From Geothrix oryzae (GTDB taxonomy: Bacteria > Acidobacteriota > Holophagae > Holophagales > Holophagaceae), in assembly GCF_030295385.1 (NCBI RefSeq), contig NZ_AP027079.1, positions 744,001 to 808,000 on the forward strand: DNA of 64,000 nucleotides. Reading direction: 5' to 3'. This document shows positions 1-9,088 of this stretch, in pieces. A program made the translations under genes and the position numbers. A model generated the notes under the pieces. The model had not been told where the DNA came from and ran no database searches. It was given only the letters and a program-made list of their open reading frames with translations. The stretch's first letter is position 1. The number at the start of each line of letters is the position of its first letter.

Positions 1-1712
1 CTGGCCTCGAGGCGCGCGGTGCTCATGGCGATGTCCGTGCCCGGCGCGGCCATGATGGCCAGCGAGAAGCGAAGGGCGTCCGTGCCGTACTCCTCCATCA
101 CCTCCAGGGGGTCGATGACATTGCCCTTGGTCTTGCTCATTTTCTGGCCGCTGGCGTCGCGCACGAGGCTATTGAAGTAGACCTTGCGGAAGGGCACCTC
201 GCCCATCCAGGTGAGGCCCGCCATGGCCATGCGCGCCACCCAGAAGAACAGGATGTCGTAGCCCGTGATGAGCACGCTGGTGGGGTAGTAGCGCTTCAGC
301 TCTTCGGTTTCATCGGGCCAGCCGAAGACGCTGAAGGGCCACAGGGCCGAGCTGAACCAGGTGTCCAAGGTGTCCGGGTCCTGCTTCAGTTCGCCTGCTC
401 CGCACGCGCAGCAGGCGGAGGGCCGCTCCATCTCCACATGGAGTTCCCCGCAGGATGCGCAGGTCCAGGCCGGGATGCGGTGGCCCCAGACCAGCTGGCG
501 GCTGATGCACCAGTCCTGGATGTTGGTGAGCCAGTGGTTCCACACGGCCGTGTGGTGCTCGGGCGTGAACTGGATGGCGCCGGAGTTGACGGCGTCGAGC
601 GCCTTGGCGGCGGCATCTTTGACATCCATGAACCACTGCTCGCTGACCAGCGGCTCCAGCACGGCGCCGCTACGGTCGCTGAGGCTGATCTTGTGGGTGT
701 AGTCCTCCACCTTCACGAGGAAGCCCTGTTCCTCCAGATCCGCCACCACGCGCTTGCGGGCCTCGAAGCGGTCCAGGCCCGCATAGGCCCCGGCGGCGGC
801 GGTCATCTTGGCGTCGAAACCGATGATGGTGATGGACTCCAGCTTCAGGCGCTGGCCCGCGGCGAAGTCGTTGGGATCGTGGGCCGGCGTCACCTTCACG
901 CAGCCCGTGCCGAAGGCGGGATCCACGAAGCTGTCGGCCACCACCGGGATCTGGCGGCCCGTGAGCGGATGGTTCATGAGCTTGCCGATCATGCCCTGGT
1001 AGCGCGCGTCATCGGGATGCACGGCCACGGCCGTATCGCCCAGCATGGTCTCAGGCCGGGTGGTGGCGACGACCACATCGCCGCTGCCATCGGCCAGGGG
1101 GTAGCGCAGGTGCCAGAGCTTGCCGCGACGCTCCTCGTATTTCACTTCCAGGTCGCTGAGGGCGGTCTGCAGGGCCGGATCCCACTGGATCATGCGGGGG
1201 CCGCGGTAGATGCGGCCGGCCTTGTAGCTTTCCACGAAGACCTTGCGCACGGCCTTGTTGAGGGAGGGGTCCAGCGTGAAGCGGTTGCGGGTCCAGTCCA
1301 CGGAGCAGCCCAGGCGCTTCAGCTGGTGCTCGATGGCGCCCTGGTTCTTCTCCTTCCAGTCCCAGATGCGCTTTTCGAAGGCATCCCGGCCCAGCTGGTG
1401 GCGGTCCGTGCCTTCGGCCTTCAGTTGGCGCTCAACCATCATCTGCGTGGCGATGCCCGCGTGGTCCGTGCCGGGCACCCAGAGGGCGTCGAAGCCCTGG
1501 GCCCGCTTGAAGCGCGTGAGCACATCGTGGAGCGTGTTCACCAGGGCATGGCCCATGTGCAGGTTGCCCGTGATGTTGGGCGGCGGGATCACGATGGACC
1601 AGGGCGCCTTGCCGCTGGCGGGAGCGGCCTCGAAGGCCCTGGATTCTTCCCAGACCTCGTACCAGCGCGTCTGCGCCGTCCTGAAGTCGAAAGCCTTGTC
1701 CATCTCTCGCAT
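1..1712 (-). CDS. valS: Valine--tRNA ligase (N-terminal part; gene runs off the left edge)
   Basis: This cytoplasmic class I aminoacyl-tRNA synthetase charges tRNA-Val. About 570 codons are visible and the C-terminal part lies beyond base 1. Near the N-terminus the HIGH-type signature reads PPNITGNLHMGHA. The KMSKS loop reads KMSKTKGN at about residue 523. The editing-domain motif TTRPETMLGDTAVAVHP and the phrase WCISRQLVWGHRIPAW are typical of ValRS. The ATG at 1712 has an AAGGA five bases upstream. ATGs at 1718 and 1703 are in frame and possible. A perfect hairpin (1740-1766) lies just upstream in the leader. It is divergent from the cytochrome gene at 1920. Confidence 0.97.
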   Translation of the reverse strand, partial: MREMDKAFDFRTAQTRWYEVWEESRAFEAAPASGKAPWSIVIPPPNITGNLHMGHALVNTLHDVLTRFKRAQGFDALWVPGTDHAGIATQMMVERQLKAEGTDRHQLGRDAFEKRIWDWKEKNQGAIEHQLKRLGCSVDWTRNRFTLDPSLNKAVRKVFVESYKAGRIYRGPRMIQWDPALQTALSDLEVKYEERRGKLWHLRYPLADGSGDVVVATTRPETMLGDTAVAVHPDDARYQGMIGKLMNHPLTGRQIPVVADSFVDPAFGTGCVKVTPAHDPNDFAAGQRLKLESITIIGFDAKMTAAAGAYAGLDRFEARKRVVADLEEQGFLVKVEDYTHKISLSDRSGAVLEPLVSEQWFMDVKDAAAKALDAVNSGAIQFTPEHHTAVWNHWLTNIQDWCISRQLVWGHRIPAWTCASCGELHVEMERPSACCACGAGELKQDPDTLDTWFSSALWPFSVFGWPDETEELKRYYPTSVLITGYDILFFWVARMAMAGLTWMGEVPFRKVYFNSLVRDASGQKMSKTKGNVIDPLEVMEEYGTDALRFSLAIMAAPGTDIAMSTARLEA

Positions 1713-1739
1713 TGCCATCCTTGTCTTGGCCTTTCCCGG

Positions 1740-1766
1740 CTCCAAATCGGCGTGGCCGATTTGGAG
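1740..1766 (-). promoter_or_regulatory. Perfect 12-bp inverted repeat in the valS leader
   Basis: Bases 1740-1751 (CTCCAAATCGGC) are the exact reverse complement of 1755-1766, with a 3-base loop. The hairpin lies 28 bases upstream of the valS start on the transcribed strand and has no T-run on either side. It is therefore more likely a leader structure or an operator than a terminator. I do not see the specifier-loop and T-box layout of a T-box riboswitch. Confidence 0.5.
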
Positions 1767-1919
1767 TAGGTGATATGGGACTTCCTAGGATCAGCCAGCC
1801 CAATGGGCCAGTTTACCCGTGGAAGGAGAAGGCTTCCAGGCGGGGAAGCCGGGGAGTCGGCCGTCGTCATAAATACGATATGATGGTCATCATTCGTCCA
1901 TGACGGGACGGGAGGCCTC

Positions 1920-2267
1920 ATGAATCCTCGTCGGATCGCCGCTTTGGGGGTGCTAGGCCTCCTGGTTGCAGGGATCTGCGCCGGGCAGGAGCGGCCGCTG
2001 GTCGCTCCCCACGCCAAGGCGAAGGTGATCTGCACCGACTGTCACCAGAAGGAGAAGCCCACCACGGCGGCGGTGCCGGACGAGGCCTGCATGGTCTGTC
2101 ACGGTGACTACCCGGCCATGAAGGCGCTGACGAAGGATGCCAAGCCCAACCCCCACGCCTCGCCGCACGACCCGATCCTTTGCACGGAATGCCACCGGCA
2201 GCACAAGCCGCCGGTGGTGAAGTGCCTGGAATGCCATGAGGGGAAGTTCACCTTCAAGATCAAGTGA
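1920..2267 (+). CDS. Small periplasmic tetraheme cytochrome c
   Basis: This 115-residue protein is predicted to be exported (hydrophobic segment at about 7-20). It has four heme-attachment motifs: CTDCH (38-42), CMVCH (57-61), CTECH (88-92) and CLECH (102-106). Heme spacing and size fit the small tetraheme / cytochrome c3-like family, which shuttles electrons across the periplasm during anaerobic respiration. A GGGAGG ribosome site lies just before the ATG. An HlyD-type adaptor begins 43 bases downstream on the same strand, so the two may be co-transcribed. The redox partner cannot be told from sequence. Confidence 0.9.
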   Translation: MNPRRIAALGVLGLLVAGICAGQERPLVAPHAKAKVICTDCHQKEKPTTAAVPDEACMVCHGDYPAMKALTKDAKPNPHASPHDPILCTECHRQHKPPVVKCLECHEGKFTFKIK

Positions 2268-2310
2268 CCGCCCAGGGATGACAAGATGGGAGGGTTCCAG
2301 TGAGCGCCCC

Positions 2311-3039
2311 ATGCCATTCCGATGCCTTATCGTCTCTTCGGCCCTGATCCTCGGGGCGGTTCCCGCCAGGGCGGGGGCCTTGCTTGAAGGGCGGGTGCTG
2401 CCCTACCGCCAGGTGGAGGTCAGTGCGCCGGTTTCGAGCCGGATCACGGAGATGCGCGTGAAGGAGGGTGAGGTCGTGAAGGCGGGCCAGCCCCTGGCCC
2501 TGCTCTACGGGAAGCTGGAGGAACTGGAGATGCAGCGGGCCAAGGCCCTGCTGGAGCGCCGGGAGTTCGAGGCCAGGGGGGCCAAGCGCCTCTACGACAA
2601 CAAGGTCATTCCCGAGGCCAGGGCCCTGGAATCGCGCATCGATCTGGAGCTGGCGCGCCTTCAATACGAGACGGCGGCGGAGCAGGTGAGGATCCGCACC
2701 ATCGTGGCTCCCATGGATGGGGTGGTGGTGACCCGCCATCACGAGGAGGGCGAGGCGGTCTCCGGGGGCCAGCCGATGTTCCGCCTCATGGATCTGAGCC
2801 GGGTGGTGATCCAGTGTGCCGCGAGTCAAGACGCTCTCGCCGCGCTCGCACCCGGGCGGAGAGTCTCGGTGCGCTTCCCCGACCCCGGGGGTTCCGCGAG
2901 CGCCGAGGGAGAGGTGGTCCTGGTGGATCCCTGCACGGATGCGGCAGGCAAAGTCCGCGTGAAGGTGGTGGTGGCGAATCCGGAGGGACGGATCCGTGCC
3001 GGGCTCCGGGCCCAGGTACTGGCCCCCGAAGGTCCCTGA
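2311..3039 (+). CDS. HlyD/RND-type periplasmic adaptor protein, without a transporter partner
   Basis: This 242-residue protein has a signal peptide (about 1-22, ending in ARA). It shows the split biotinyl-lipoyl arrangement of membrane-fusion proteins: an N-terminal half-motif (VSAPVSSRI, with VKEGEVVKAGQPL), an alpha-helical hairpin of about 60 residues and the return half-motif (RTIVAPMDGVVV, with HHEEGEAV). A short beta-barrel follows. It is shorter than the usual 330-400 residues. No pump or outer-membrane factor is adjacent. The neighbours are a tetraheme cytochrome upstream and a convergent CDGSH gene downstream. An in-frame ATG at 2236 would overlap the cytochrome and lose the signal peptide, so 2311 is preferred. 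Confidence 0.8.
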   Translation: MPFRCLIVSSALILGAVPARAGALLEGRVLPYRQVEVSAPVSSRITEMRVKEGEVVKAGQPLALLYGKLEELEMQRAKALLERREFEARGAKRLYDNKVIPEARALESRIDLELARLQYETAAEQVRIRTIVAPMDGVVVTRHHEEGEAVSGGQPMFRLMDLSRVVIQCAASQDALAALAPGRRVSVRFPDPGGSASAEGEVVLVDPCTDAAGKVRVKVVVANPEGRIRAGLRAQVLAPEGP

Positions 3040-3077
3040 GGAACCCCTGGGGCTGCGGTCCCTGGCTCTCGATGCCG

Positions 3078-3323
3078 TCAGAGCTTCTTGTGGGTCCCGT
3101 CGCACATGGGCTTGGTGCCGCTCTGCTTGCAGCCGCAGAACCACTTGGTTCCGGTCACATCGGCGGTGTAGGCCATGGGCGTGAAGGGGCCGCCCTTGTG
3201 GGAGCCATCACAGAAGGGCTGCTTCTGGCTGTGGCCGCAGGCGCACCAGTGGTAGGTCTTGCCCGCCTCGACCTCCACCTGGTAGGGGCCCTTCTGGGCG
3301 ATGTGGGGCTTCGAATCCGACAT
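3078..3323 (-). CDS. CDGSH iron-sulfur domain protein (two CDGSH motifs)
   Basis: This 81-residue soluble protein has two consecutive CDGSH-type [2Fe-2S] motifs: CACG followed by CDGSH at about 27-41, and CGC followed by CDGTH at about 63-77. The ligand set is C-x-C...C-D-G-x-H. Short double-CDGSH proteins are known in bacteria and are thought to act in redox or iron-sulfur homeostasis; no specific reaction can be assigned. The start at 3323 has a strong CAGGAGGA six to seven bases upstream. A longer in-frame upstream start has no such site. The gene is convergent with the adaptor gene and downstream of the hemerythrin-type gene. Confidence 0.88.
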   Translation of the reverse strand: MSDSKPHIAQKGPYQVEVEAGKTYHWCACGHSQKQPFCDGSHKGGPFTPMAYTADVTGTKWFCGCKQSGTKPMCDGTHKKL

Positions 3324-3392
3324 GGCGGTCCTCCTGCTGGGGTGCCTGGCGTGGATGGAGGAAACCATCATAACGCCGGCCACCAGGTCGGC

Positions 3393-4055
3393 TCAGTCGC
3401 CCTGCTGCCGCTCCCACATCTCTTCCCACTCCAGGTCAGTCCACCACTCGGCTTCGAGGCCATCGCAGGTGGTGCCGTAGGAGGGGCAGGCGATGCAGCC
3501 GTCTCCCCGATGGACTTCCGCGTCGTGCTGGGGCGGGTGGACGGCCACCAGGTCCTTCCCGGCCTCCCAGGCCAGGGTTTCTTCCGCGGTCATGGGGCGG
3601 GAGGGCAGGTCCCGCACATGGAAGCGCCGCAGGCGCTCCTCCCCTTCGGGGAACATGACGGAGTTTTCGGCGTCGATGTGGCGCCAGAGGGAGCGGCTGT
3701 AGTCCACCGCCAGGGCCTCCATGCGGTGGAGGTCCGCCGCCGACGGCGCGGGCGCGGCCAGCAGGCCCTCCAGGCCGTCCAGCAGGCCGGTCATGCGCCG
3801 GTGCTCGCCCGTCAGCGCGGCGATGGGTCCCCGATCCGCCGGGAGCTCGGCCCGCTCGGCCAGGGCGCGGAAGAGGACCTCCTCCTCCTTGTGGTGGTGG
3901 AAGTCACCGGCGTAGCGCCGGAAGAAGGCCATGAAGCGGGCGCCGTCGGCGGGATCGCCCTGACCCGCCAGGCGGGCGGTCACGAAGGCCCGGAGGGAGC
4001 CCAGCACCTGCTCGATGAGCTCGTGTTCCCGGCGGAGGTCGTCGATGAGCTGCAT
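3393..4055 (-). CDS. Hemerythrin (HHE) domain protein
   Basis: This 220-residue cytoplasmic protein begins with a hemerythrin-like four-helix domain. Candidate di-iron ligands include His11 (EHELI), the HHHKEEE cluster at about 53-59, the H of TGEHRRM at about 84 and the H of WRHIDAENSVMFP at about 125. Related proteins bind O2 or NO or take part in iron-sulfur repair. The C-terminal 60 residues carry a small Cys cluster (CIAC...C) and an acidic, Trp-rich tail that I do not recognise. It starts one base after the bioB stop codon, so bioB and this gene are probably one transcript. Confidence 0.8.
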   Translation of the reverse strand: MQLIDDLRREHELIEQVLGSLRAFVTARLAGQGDPADGARFMAFFRRYAGDFHHHKEEEVLFRALAERAELPADRGPIAALTGEHRRMTGLLDGLEGLLAAPAPSAADLHRMEALAVDYSRSLWRHIDAENSVMFPEGEERLRRFHVRDLPSRPMTAEETLAWEAGKDLVAVHPPQHDAEVHRGDGCIACPSYGTTCDGLEAEWWTDLEWEEMWERQQGD

Positions 4056-4056
4056 G

Positions 4057-5007
4057 TCACACCCGGGCCGGGGCGCCCTCCACCCGCATGCCCAGGGCGT
4101 TCAGCAGCCAGTGGTCGTGGTTGCCGCCAGGGTTGGGGGTGGTGAGCAGCTTTTCGCCGGTGAAGATGCTGTTGGCGCCCGCGAAGAAGCAGAGGGCCTG
4201 CAGCTCGTCGCTCATCTGCGTGCGGCCGGCGCTGAGCCGGATGCGGCTCTTGGGGAAGAGAATGCGGGCCGTGGCGATCATGCGCACCAGCTCCAGCGGG
4301 GGCAGGGGATCCACATCCGCCAGGGGCGTGCCGTCCACGGCCACGAACTGGTTGATGGGGATGCTCTCCGGAGCGGGCTCCAGCTCCGTCAGCTCCTGCA
4401 GGAAGTGAATGCGCTGATCCACCGTCTCGCCCATGCCCACGATGCCGCCGGAACAGACTTCGAGCCCCGCGGCGCGCACGGCCTGGATGGTCTCCAGGCG
4501 CTCGTCGAACTTGCGGGTGTGGATGATGGTCTCGTAGAAGTCGCGGCTGCTGTCGATGTTGTGGTTGTAGACCTGGCAGCCGGCGGCCTTCAGGCGCTTG
4601 GCCTGGGGCTCGTTGAGCATGCCGAGGGTGACGCAGACCTCCATGCCCATGGTGGACACGCCCTGCACCATGTCCAACACCGCGTCGAAGTTCGCGTCGT
4701 CCTTCACCTCGCGCCAGGCGGCGCCCATGCAGTAGCGGGTGGAACCGTTCGCCTTGGCCTCGGCGGCCCCCGCCAGGACCTTCTGGACATCCTTCAGCGG
4801 CTCGACCTTCAAGTCGGTCTGGTAGCGGGCGCTCTGGGGGCAGTAGGCGCAGTCCTCGGGACAGGCGCCGGTCTTGATGGAATCCAGCGTGCAGAACTGG
4901 ATCTCTTCGGCATTCCAGTGCTGCCGGTGGGCCGTGGCGGCCCGGTACAGAAGCTCGGGAACCGGCAGATCGTGGATGGCGCGGATGTCGCCGGGCGTCA
5001 TGGACAT
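4057..5007 (-). CDS. bioB: Biotin synthase
   Basis: This radical SAM enzyme inserts sulfur into dethiobiotin in the last step of biotin synthesis. The radical SAM cluster is CPEDCAYC within GACPEDCAYCPQSARY. Conserved family phrases include STRYCMGAAW, YNHNIDSS, VCSGGIVGMGE and LSAGRTQM. The ATG at 5007 gives an N-terminus that lines up with characterised BioB proteins; the ATG at 5031 and a TTG at 5046 are in-frame alternatives. The other bio genes are not in the window. A hemerythrin-type gene follows with one base between them. Confidence 0.96.
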   Translation of the reverse strand: MSMTPGDIRAIHDLPVPELLYRAATAHRQHWNAEEIQFCTLDSIKTGACPEDCAYCPQSARYQTDLKVEPLKDVQKVLAGAAEAKANGSTRYCMGAAWREVKDDANFDAVLDMVQGVSTMGMEVCVTLGMLNEPQAKRLKAAGCQVYNHNIDSSRDFYETIIHTRKFDERLETIQAVRAAGLEVCSGGIVGMGETVDQRIHFLQELTELEPAPESIPINQFVAVDGTPLADVDPLPPLELVRMIATARILFPKSRIRLSAGRTQMSDELQALCFFAGANSIFTGEKLLTTPNPGGNHDHWLLNALGMRVEGAPARV

Positions 5008-5173
5008 GGTGGGGGCTCGCAAAGAGCCCATTCTACATAAGACCAATATGTGGGATTTATGGACCTTGGGATCAGCTATTGATCTGCACTGGTCTGTGGT
5101 GGAGTTGGGATTCTGCCCATACTTGTCCGCGGAAACCCGGGGTAGACGGGTGGTCCTGAGACCGGGGCCCGCG

Positions 5174-5182
5174 TGCTAGATT
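5174..5182 (+). promoter_or_regulatory. Possible extended -10 promoter element for the E1 gene
   Basis: TGC followed by TAGATT (5177-5182) matches an extended -10 element and lies 38 bases upstream of the E1 start. No good -35 hexamer is visible 17 bases upstream. It sits in the 212-bp gap between divergent bioB and the E1 gene. Confidence 0.35.
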
Positions 5183-5219
5183 GAAAGGCTTGAAAATGGT
5201 CCAGAACCCCTTGTGAGGA

Positions 5220-7352
5220 ATGCCTTTGGCCGCCCACCTCGACCTGTCCGCACCCTCGACGACCCTGACCCGCGAGCAGCGGGTGGGGCTCTACCGCACG
5301 ATCTACGCCGCCCGCCGCATCGACGACAAGGAGATCACGGGCAAGCGCCAGAACAAGGTCTACTTCCAGATCAACGGCGTGGGCCACGAGGCCGTGCAGG
5401 CCGCGGCCGCCATGGTGTTCCGCCCCGGCCACGACTGGTTCTTCTTCTACTACCGCGACCGGGCCCTGGCCTACGGGCTGGGCTACACGGCCAAGGAGAT
5501 GTTCCTGGGCTCCGTGGGCGCTGTGGACGACCCCGCCAGCGGCGGCCGCCAGATGCCCAGCCACTGGGGGCACAAGGGCCTCAACATCTACACGACCTCC
5601 AGCCCGACCGGCAGCCAGTTCCTCCAGGCCGTGGGGGCCGTGGAGGCGGTGGTGCGCGCCGAGCAGAGCGGCCTCACCGAAGCGCTTGGCATCCATTCCG
5701 ACGAGGTGGCCCTGGTCACCACGGGGGACGGCACCTGCAGCCAGGGCGAGTTCTGGGAGGCCATCAGCAACGCCGTGAACCTGAAGGCGCCCGTGGTCTT
5801 CCTGGTGGAGGACAACGGCTACGCCATCAGCACGCCCAGCGAGGTCCAGTATCCCGGCGGCAATGTGGCGGCCCTGGTCCAGGGCTACGAGGCTCACGGC
5901 CTGTTGATCCTGGACGAGGTGGACGGCTGCGACCCCATCGCCAGCTACGAGGCCCTGAAGGCCGCCGCGGACCATGCCCGGGCCCGCAAGGGGCCGGCCC
6001 TGGTGCGGGCCAAGGTCATCCGTCCCTACAGCCATTCGCTGTCCGACGACGAGCAGCTCTACAAGTCGAAGGCCCAGCGGGAGGCCGAGGCGCAGCGGGA
6101 TCCGGTGGTCACCTACGCGGCCCGGCTGGTGGCGGGCGGCGACCTCAGCGAAGCCCAGCTGCAGATGCTGAAGGAAGAAGTCCAGGTCGAGATCGACGCG
6201 GCCTGGGAGGAGGCGGACGCCGCGCCGAGGCCCGAGCCCGGGAGCTATTACCGGCACCTCTACAGCGAGGAGGTCGATCCGACCTCCTCGGACTTCGATA
6301 CCGAGCACGCCTCCGGTGATCAGGCCACGGGCGCCAAGACGATGATCGATCTCATCAACGCCACGCTGAAGCACGAGATGGCCCGGGATCCGCGCATCCT
6401 GGTCTTCGGCGAGGATGTGGCCGACGCCAGCCGGGAGGAAATCCTCGGCGAGGTGAAGGGCAAGGGCGGGGTCTTCAAGGCCACCCACGGCCTGCAGAAG
6501 CAGTTCGGCGCCCACCGCGTGTTCAATTCCCCCCTGGCAGAGGCCACCATCATCGGCCGCGCCATCGGGCTGTCCGCCCGGGGCCTCAAGCCCGTGGTGG
6601 AGATCCAGTTCTTCGACTACATCTGGCCGGCCATGCAGCAGCTCCGCGACGAGCTGGCCAACATTCGCTGGCGCTCCAACGGCGCCTTCAAGAGCCCCAT
6701 GGTGGTGCGGGTGCCCATCGCGGGCTACCTCATGGGCGGGGCCACCTACCACAGCCAGTGCGGCGAAAGCACCTTCACGCACATTCCCGGCCTGCGCGTG
6801 GTCTGCCCCAGCACGGCCCTGGACGCCGCGGGTCTGCTGCGCACGGCCATCCGCTGCGACGATCCGGTACTCTTCCTGGAGCCCAAGCACCTCTACCGCC
6901 AGACCCACAACAAAGGCAACGACCCGGGGCCCGATTTCATGATCCCCTTCGGCAAGGCCCGCACGGTGCGGGAAGGGTCGAGCCTATCGGTCATCACCTA
7001 CGGCAACACCGTCCACCGGGCCGTGCAGGCCGCCCGGGAGGCGGAGAAGGAGGGCATCTCCGTCGAGATCCTCGACCTCCGCACGCTGAATCCCTACGAC
7101 TGGGCCGCCATCGAGCGCACGGTGAAGAAGACCCACCGCGTGATCGTGGCCCACGAGGACACCCTCAGCTGGGGCTACGGCAGCGAGATCGCGGCCCGCA
7201 TCGCCGACGAGCTGTTCTTCCACCTGGACGCCCCCGTGCGCCGGGTGGCGGCCAAGGATACCTGGGTGGCCTACTACCCGGCCCTGGAGGACGAGATCCT
7301 GCCCCAGCCCAAGGATTTCCTTGAGGCCTATCGGAAGCTCATCTCCATCTGA
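5220..7352 (+). CDS. 2-oxoacid dehydrogenase E1, fused alpha and beta subunits
   Basis: This 710-residue thiamine-diphosphate enzyme catalyses the decarboxylating step of a pyruvate or branched-chain 2-oxoacid dehydrogenase complex. Residues about 20-335 form the E1-alpha domain, with the ThDP/Mg motif [14 protein letters not shown]...VEDN. Residues about 365-545 form the beta-subunit pyrimidine domain ([21 protein letters not shown]). The C-terminal transketolase-like domain follows ([21 protein letters not shown]). Single-chain alpha-beta E1 is known in several bacterial phyla. E2 and E3 genes are not in the window, so substrate choice is undecided. TGAGGA precedes the ATG. The gene stands alone between bioB and an outer-membrane protein gene. 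Confidence 0.92.
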   Translation: MPLAAHLDLSAPSTTLTREQRVGLYRTIYAARRIDDKEITGKRQNKVYFQINGVGHEAVQAAAAMVFRPGHDWFFFYYRDRALAYGLGYTAKEMFLGSVGAVDDPASGGRQMPSHWGHKGLNIYTTSSPTGSQFLQAVGAVEAVVRAEQSGLTEALGIHSDEVALVTTGDGTCSQGEFWEAISNAVNLKAPVVFLVEDNGYAISTPSEVQYPGGNVAALVQGYEAHGLLILDEVDGCDPIASYEALKAAADHARARKGPALVRAKVIRPYSHSLSDDEQLYKSKAQREAEAQRDPVVTYAARLVAGGDLSEAQLQMLKEEVQVEIDAAWEEADAAPRPEPGSYYRHLYSEEVDPTSSDFDTEHASGDQATGAKTMIDLINATLKHEMARDPRILVFGEDVADASREEILGEVKGKGGVFKATHGLQKQFGAHRVFNSPLAEATIIGRAIGLSARGLKPVVEIQFFDYIWPAMQQLRDELANIRWRSNGAFKSPMVVRVPIAGYLMGGATYHSQCGESTFTHIPGLRVVCPSTALDAAGLLRTAIRCDDPVLFLEPKHLYRQTHNKGNDPGPDFMIPFGKARTVREGSSLSVITYGNTVHRAVQAAREAEKEGISVEILDLRTLNPYDWAAIERTVKKTHRVIVAHEDTLSWGYGSEIAARIADELFFHLDAPVRRVAAKDTWVAYYPALEDEILPQPKDFLEAYRKLISI

Positions 7353-7408
7353 AACTCCACTCGCGGGTGATTTCAGGCGATAGGATGGGCATCACTCCCG
7401 GAGGAGTC

Positions 7409-8206
7409 ATGCGCGCGCTGCCGATCGTCCTCTCCCTGTGCACCACCGCCGCCTTCGCCCAGCTGGGGGCGCCAGGTCTGCCCGCCTCGGGCTTTCAGCG
7501 CACCTGGACCCTGGGGGGCCAGACCTTCGGGCCCACCCTCACGGGCCACTTCCAGGGCGTGCAGGATGGCCAGCCCATCTTCGTGGACCTCGACAAGGAT
7601 TTGGGGCTGGGCAAGGACAAGACCACGCCCGGGTTCTTCCTCGACTACCAGGGGCCGCGCTTCGCCTTCCAGATCTCCAACGGAACCGCCGAGTACCGGG
7701 GCGACCGGGTGGTGAACCGCACCGTGACGGTGAACGGGACCTCGTATACGGCCGGCACCCGGGTGCTGTCGCATGTGAAGCTGGCCAGCGTGGACGGCAT
7801 CTGGACCATCAAGTTCGTCCGCGAGTCCGATGCCTGGCTGGGCATCGACCTGGGCGTGCAGGCCTGGACCCTGGACCTGGACGCCTCCAGCGCCCCCATG
7901 GTCGGATCCCCGGTCGCCTCCAGCACCCGGGTCACCGCCCCCATCCCCCAGCTGGGCCTTTCGGGGGGATCCCGCGGGTTCAACGGGGCCGTGGAAGCCA
8001 AGGCCTATGTCCACTATCTGGGCTACAAGAGCGCCAAGTACACCCTGTTCGGGGCGGACCTGCGGGTCTATCCCGTGAGCTGGTTCGGGCTGCGCGCCTT
8101 CTACGAGGGCGGCAGCTTCGATGTGCCCAAGGGCTCCGTGAAGGACGACCTGGAACTGAAGCTGGACCGCAAGGGCGTCGGCCTGGGTGCCGTGGTCCGA
8201 TTCTGA
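7409..8206 (+). CDS. Predicted outer-membrane beta-barrel protein
   Basis: This 265-residue protein has a clear signal peptide (MRALPIVLSLCTTAAFAQ). Alternating aromatic/polar beta-strand patterns follow, and the chain ends in ...GLGAVVRF with a C-terminal Phe, typical of outer-membrane barrels. Family and ligand are not recognised. The ATG at 7409 has GGAGGAG in the right place; a longer frame opening at 7367 lacks one. It follows the E1 gene by 56 bases and may share its transcript. Confidence 0.75.
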   Translation: MRALPIVLSLCTTAAFAQLGAPGLPASGFQRTWTLGGQTFGPTLTGHFQGVQDGQPIFVDLDKDLGLGKDKTTPGFFLDYQGPRFAFQISNGTAEYRGDRVVNRTVTVNGTSYTAGTRVLSHVKLASVDGIWTIKFVRESDAWLGIDLGVQAWTLDLDASSAPMVGSPVASSTRVTAPIPQLGLSGGSRGFNGAVEAKAYVHYLGYKSAKYTLFGADLRVYPVSWFGLRAFYEGGSFDVPKGSVKDDLELKLDRKGVGLGAVVRF

Positions 8207-8365
8207 AAATCGGAACACCTGCAGAAAAAAGCGGTGGACGGGGGCAATCCTGTCATGCTGTTTGGCGTGACCCGCCAAGGGCGGAATTCACATATCAGCA
8301 ATGACGGCCTTGTCTGGGGAAAGTCATCGCTACACCATCCACCAGACATTCTGCAGGAAACAGTC

Positions 8366-8569
8366 ATGGCTCAAGGCACCGTCAAGTGGTTCAACGCCGA
8401 AAAGGGCTTCGGATTCATCACCCCCGACGAGGGCGGCGCTGATCTCTTCGTCCACCACACCGCCATCCAGGGCGGCGGCTTCCGTACCCTGGACGAGAAT
8501 CAGCGCGTCAGCTTCGAAGTCGCCCAGGGCCAGAAGGGCCCCCAGGCGACCAACGTTCAGAAGATCTAG
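8366..8569 (+). CDS. Cold-shock domain protein (CspA family)
   Basis: This 67-residue OB-fold RNA-binding protein carries both RNP motifs, [15 protein letters not shown] and DLFVHHTAI. Such proteins melt RNA secondary structure and assist translation and growth after temperature shifts. A 159-base gap upstream includes a small hairpin (8272-8284, CCGCC/GGCGG), which fits the long structured leaders of csp genes. AGGAAA precedes the ATG. A strong terminator follows at 8592. Confidence 0.96.
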   Translation: MAQGTVKWFNAEKGFGFITPDEGGADLFVHHTAIQGGGFRTLDENQRVSFEVAQGQKGPQATNVQKI

Positions 8570-8591
8570 TTCTTCTCCTACCGTTCCAAAG

Positions 8592-8618
8592 AAAAGGCGG
8601 CCCATTGGGCCGCCTTTT
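8592..8618 (+). terminator. Rho-independent terminator, probably bidirectional
   Basis: AAAAGGCGGCCC (8592-8603) pairs perfectly with GGGCCGCCTTTT (8607-8618) around a 3-base loop. The stem ends in a T-run on the plus strand and, read the other way, on the minus strand. It lies 22 bases after the csp stop and 19 bases after the minus-strand stop at 8638, so it can serve both convergent genes. Confidence 0.9.
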
Positions 8619-8637
8619 CGCATCTGCCATGGTGGAT

Positions 8638-8982
8638 TCAGTGGTGGCCGTGGTCATCGGCCACGGTCGGCCGGCCGATGAACTCGGCCTTCCGGCCCAG
8701 GAAGATCACCCAGAGCGCATAGAGGGCCAGGAGGGCGAGACCCAGGGCGAAGAAGGCGGGGCGGGCGGTAGCCAAGTTCTGGGACCGGAAGCCCAGGAGG
8801 CCCAGGACGGATCCGAAGAGCCCGGCCGAAATGAGCACTAGGCCCCAGCGGGAGGCCGCCACGGGATTCTGGCCCACCTCTTCGGGCAGGGTGCCGAGGG
8901 GGTTCTTCACCTCGCCGGCCACATGGGTGCCCTGGAACAGCAGGACCACGAACAGAAGGAAATAGAAGACCAGGAAGAGCAT
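8638..8982 (-). CDS. Small two-helix membrane protein, function unknown
   Basis: This 114-residue protein has a first hydrophobic helix at 1-17 (MLFLVFYFLLFVVLLF). Two more hydrophobic stretches lie at about 46-64 and 75-95. The tail ends in ADDHGHH. The start at 8982 has a GTGAGGG site and is preferred to longer upstream frames. I do not recognise the family. The next gene upstream on the same strand also encodes a small membrane protein. Confidence 0.6.
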   Translation of the reverse strand: MLFLVFYFLLFVVLLFQGTHVAGEVKNPLGTLPEEVGQNPVAASRWGLVLISAGLFGSVLGLLGFRSQNLATARPAFFALGLALLALYALWVIFLGRKAEFIGRPTVADDHGHH

Positions 8983-9088
8983 GAACGGACCCTCACCCTT
9001 CTTCGTAACATGATTCGCCGGCTCCGGGGCGGAATTCGCTGCACATGTCACAACCCCCACCGGGCCGAGAGGCGCCCCCCGAGGGCCT

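Noticed and set aside
438-1769. A 443-codon plus-strand frame at the left end
   Set aside because: It lies opposite valS, whose HMGH and KMSKT motifs are intact on the minus strand.
1719-1919. T-box riboswitch before valS
   Set aside because: Only a single hairpin is visible. I find no specifier loop, T-box consensus or antiterminator pair.
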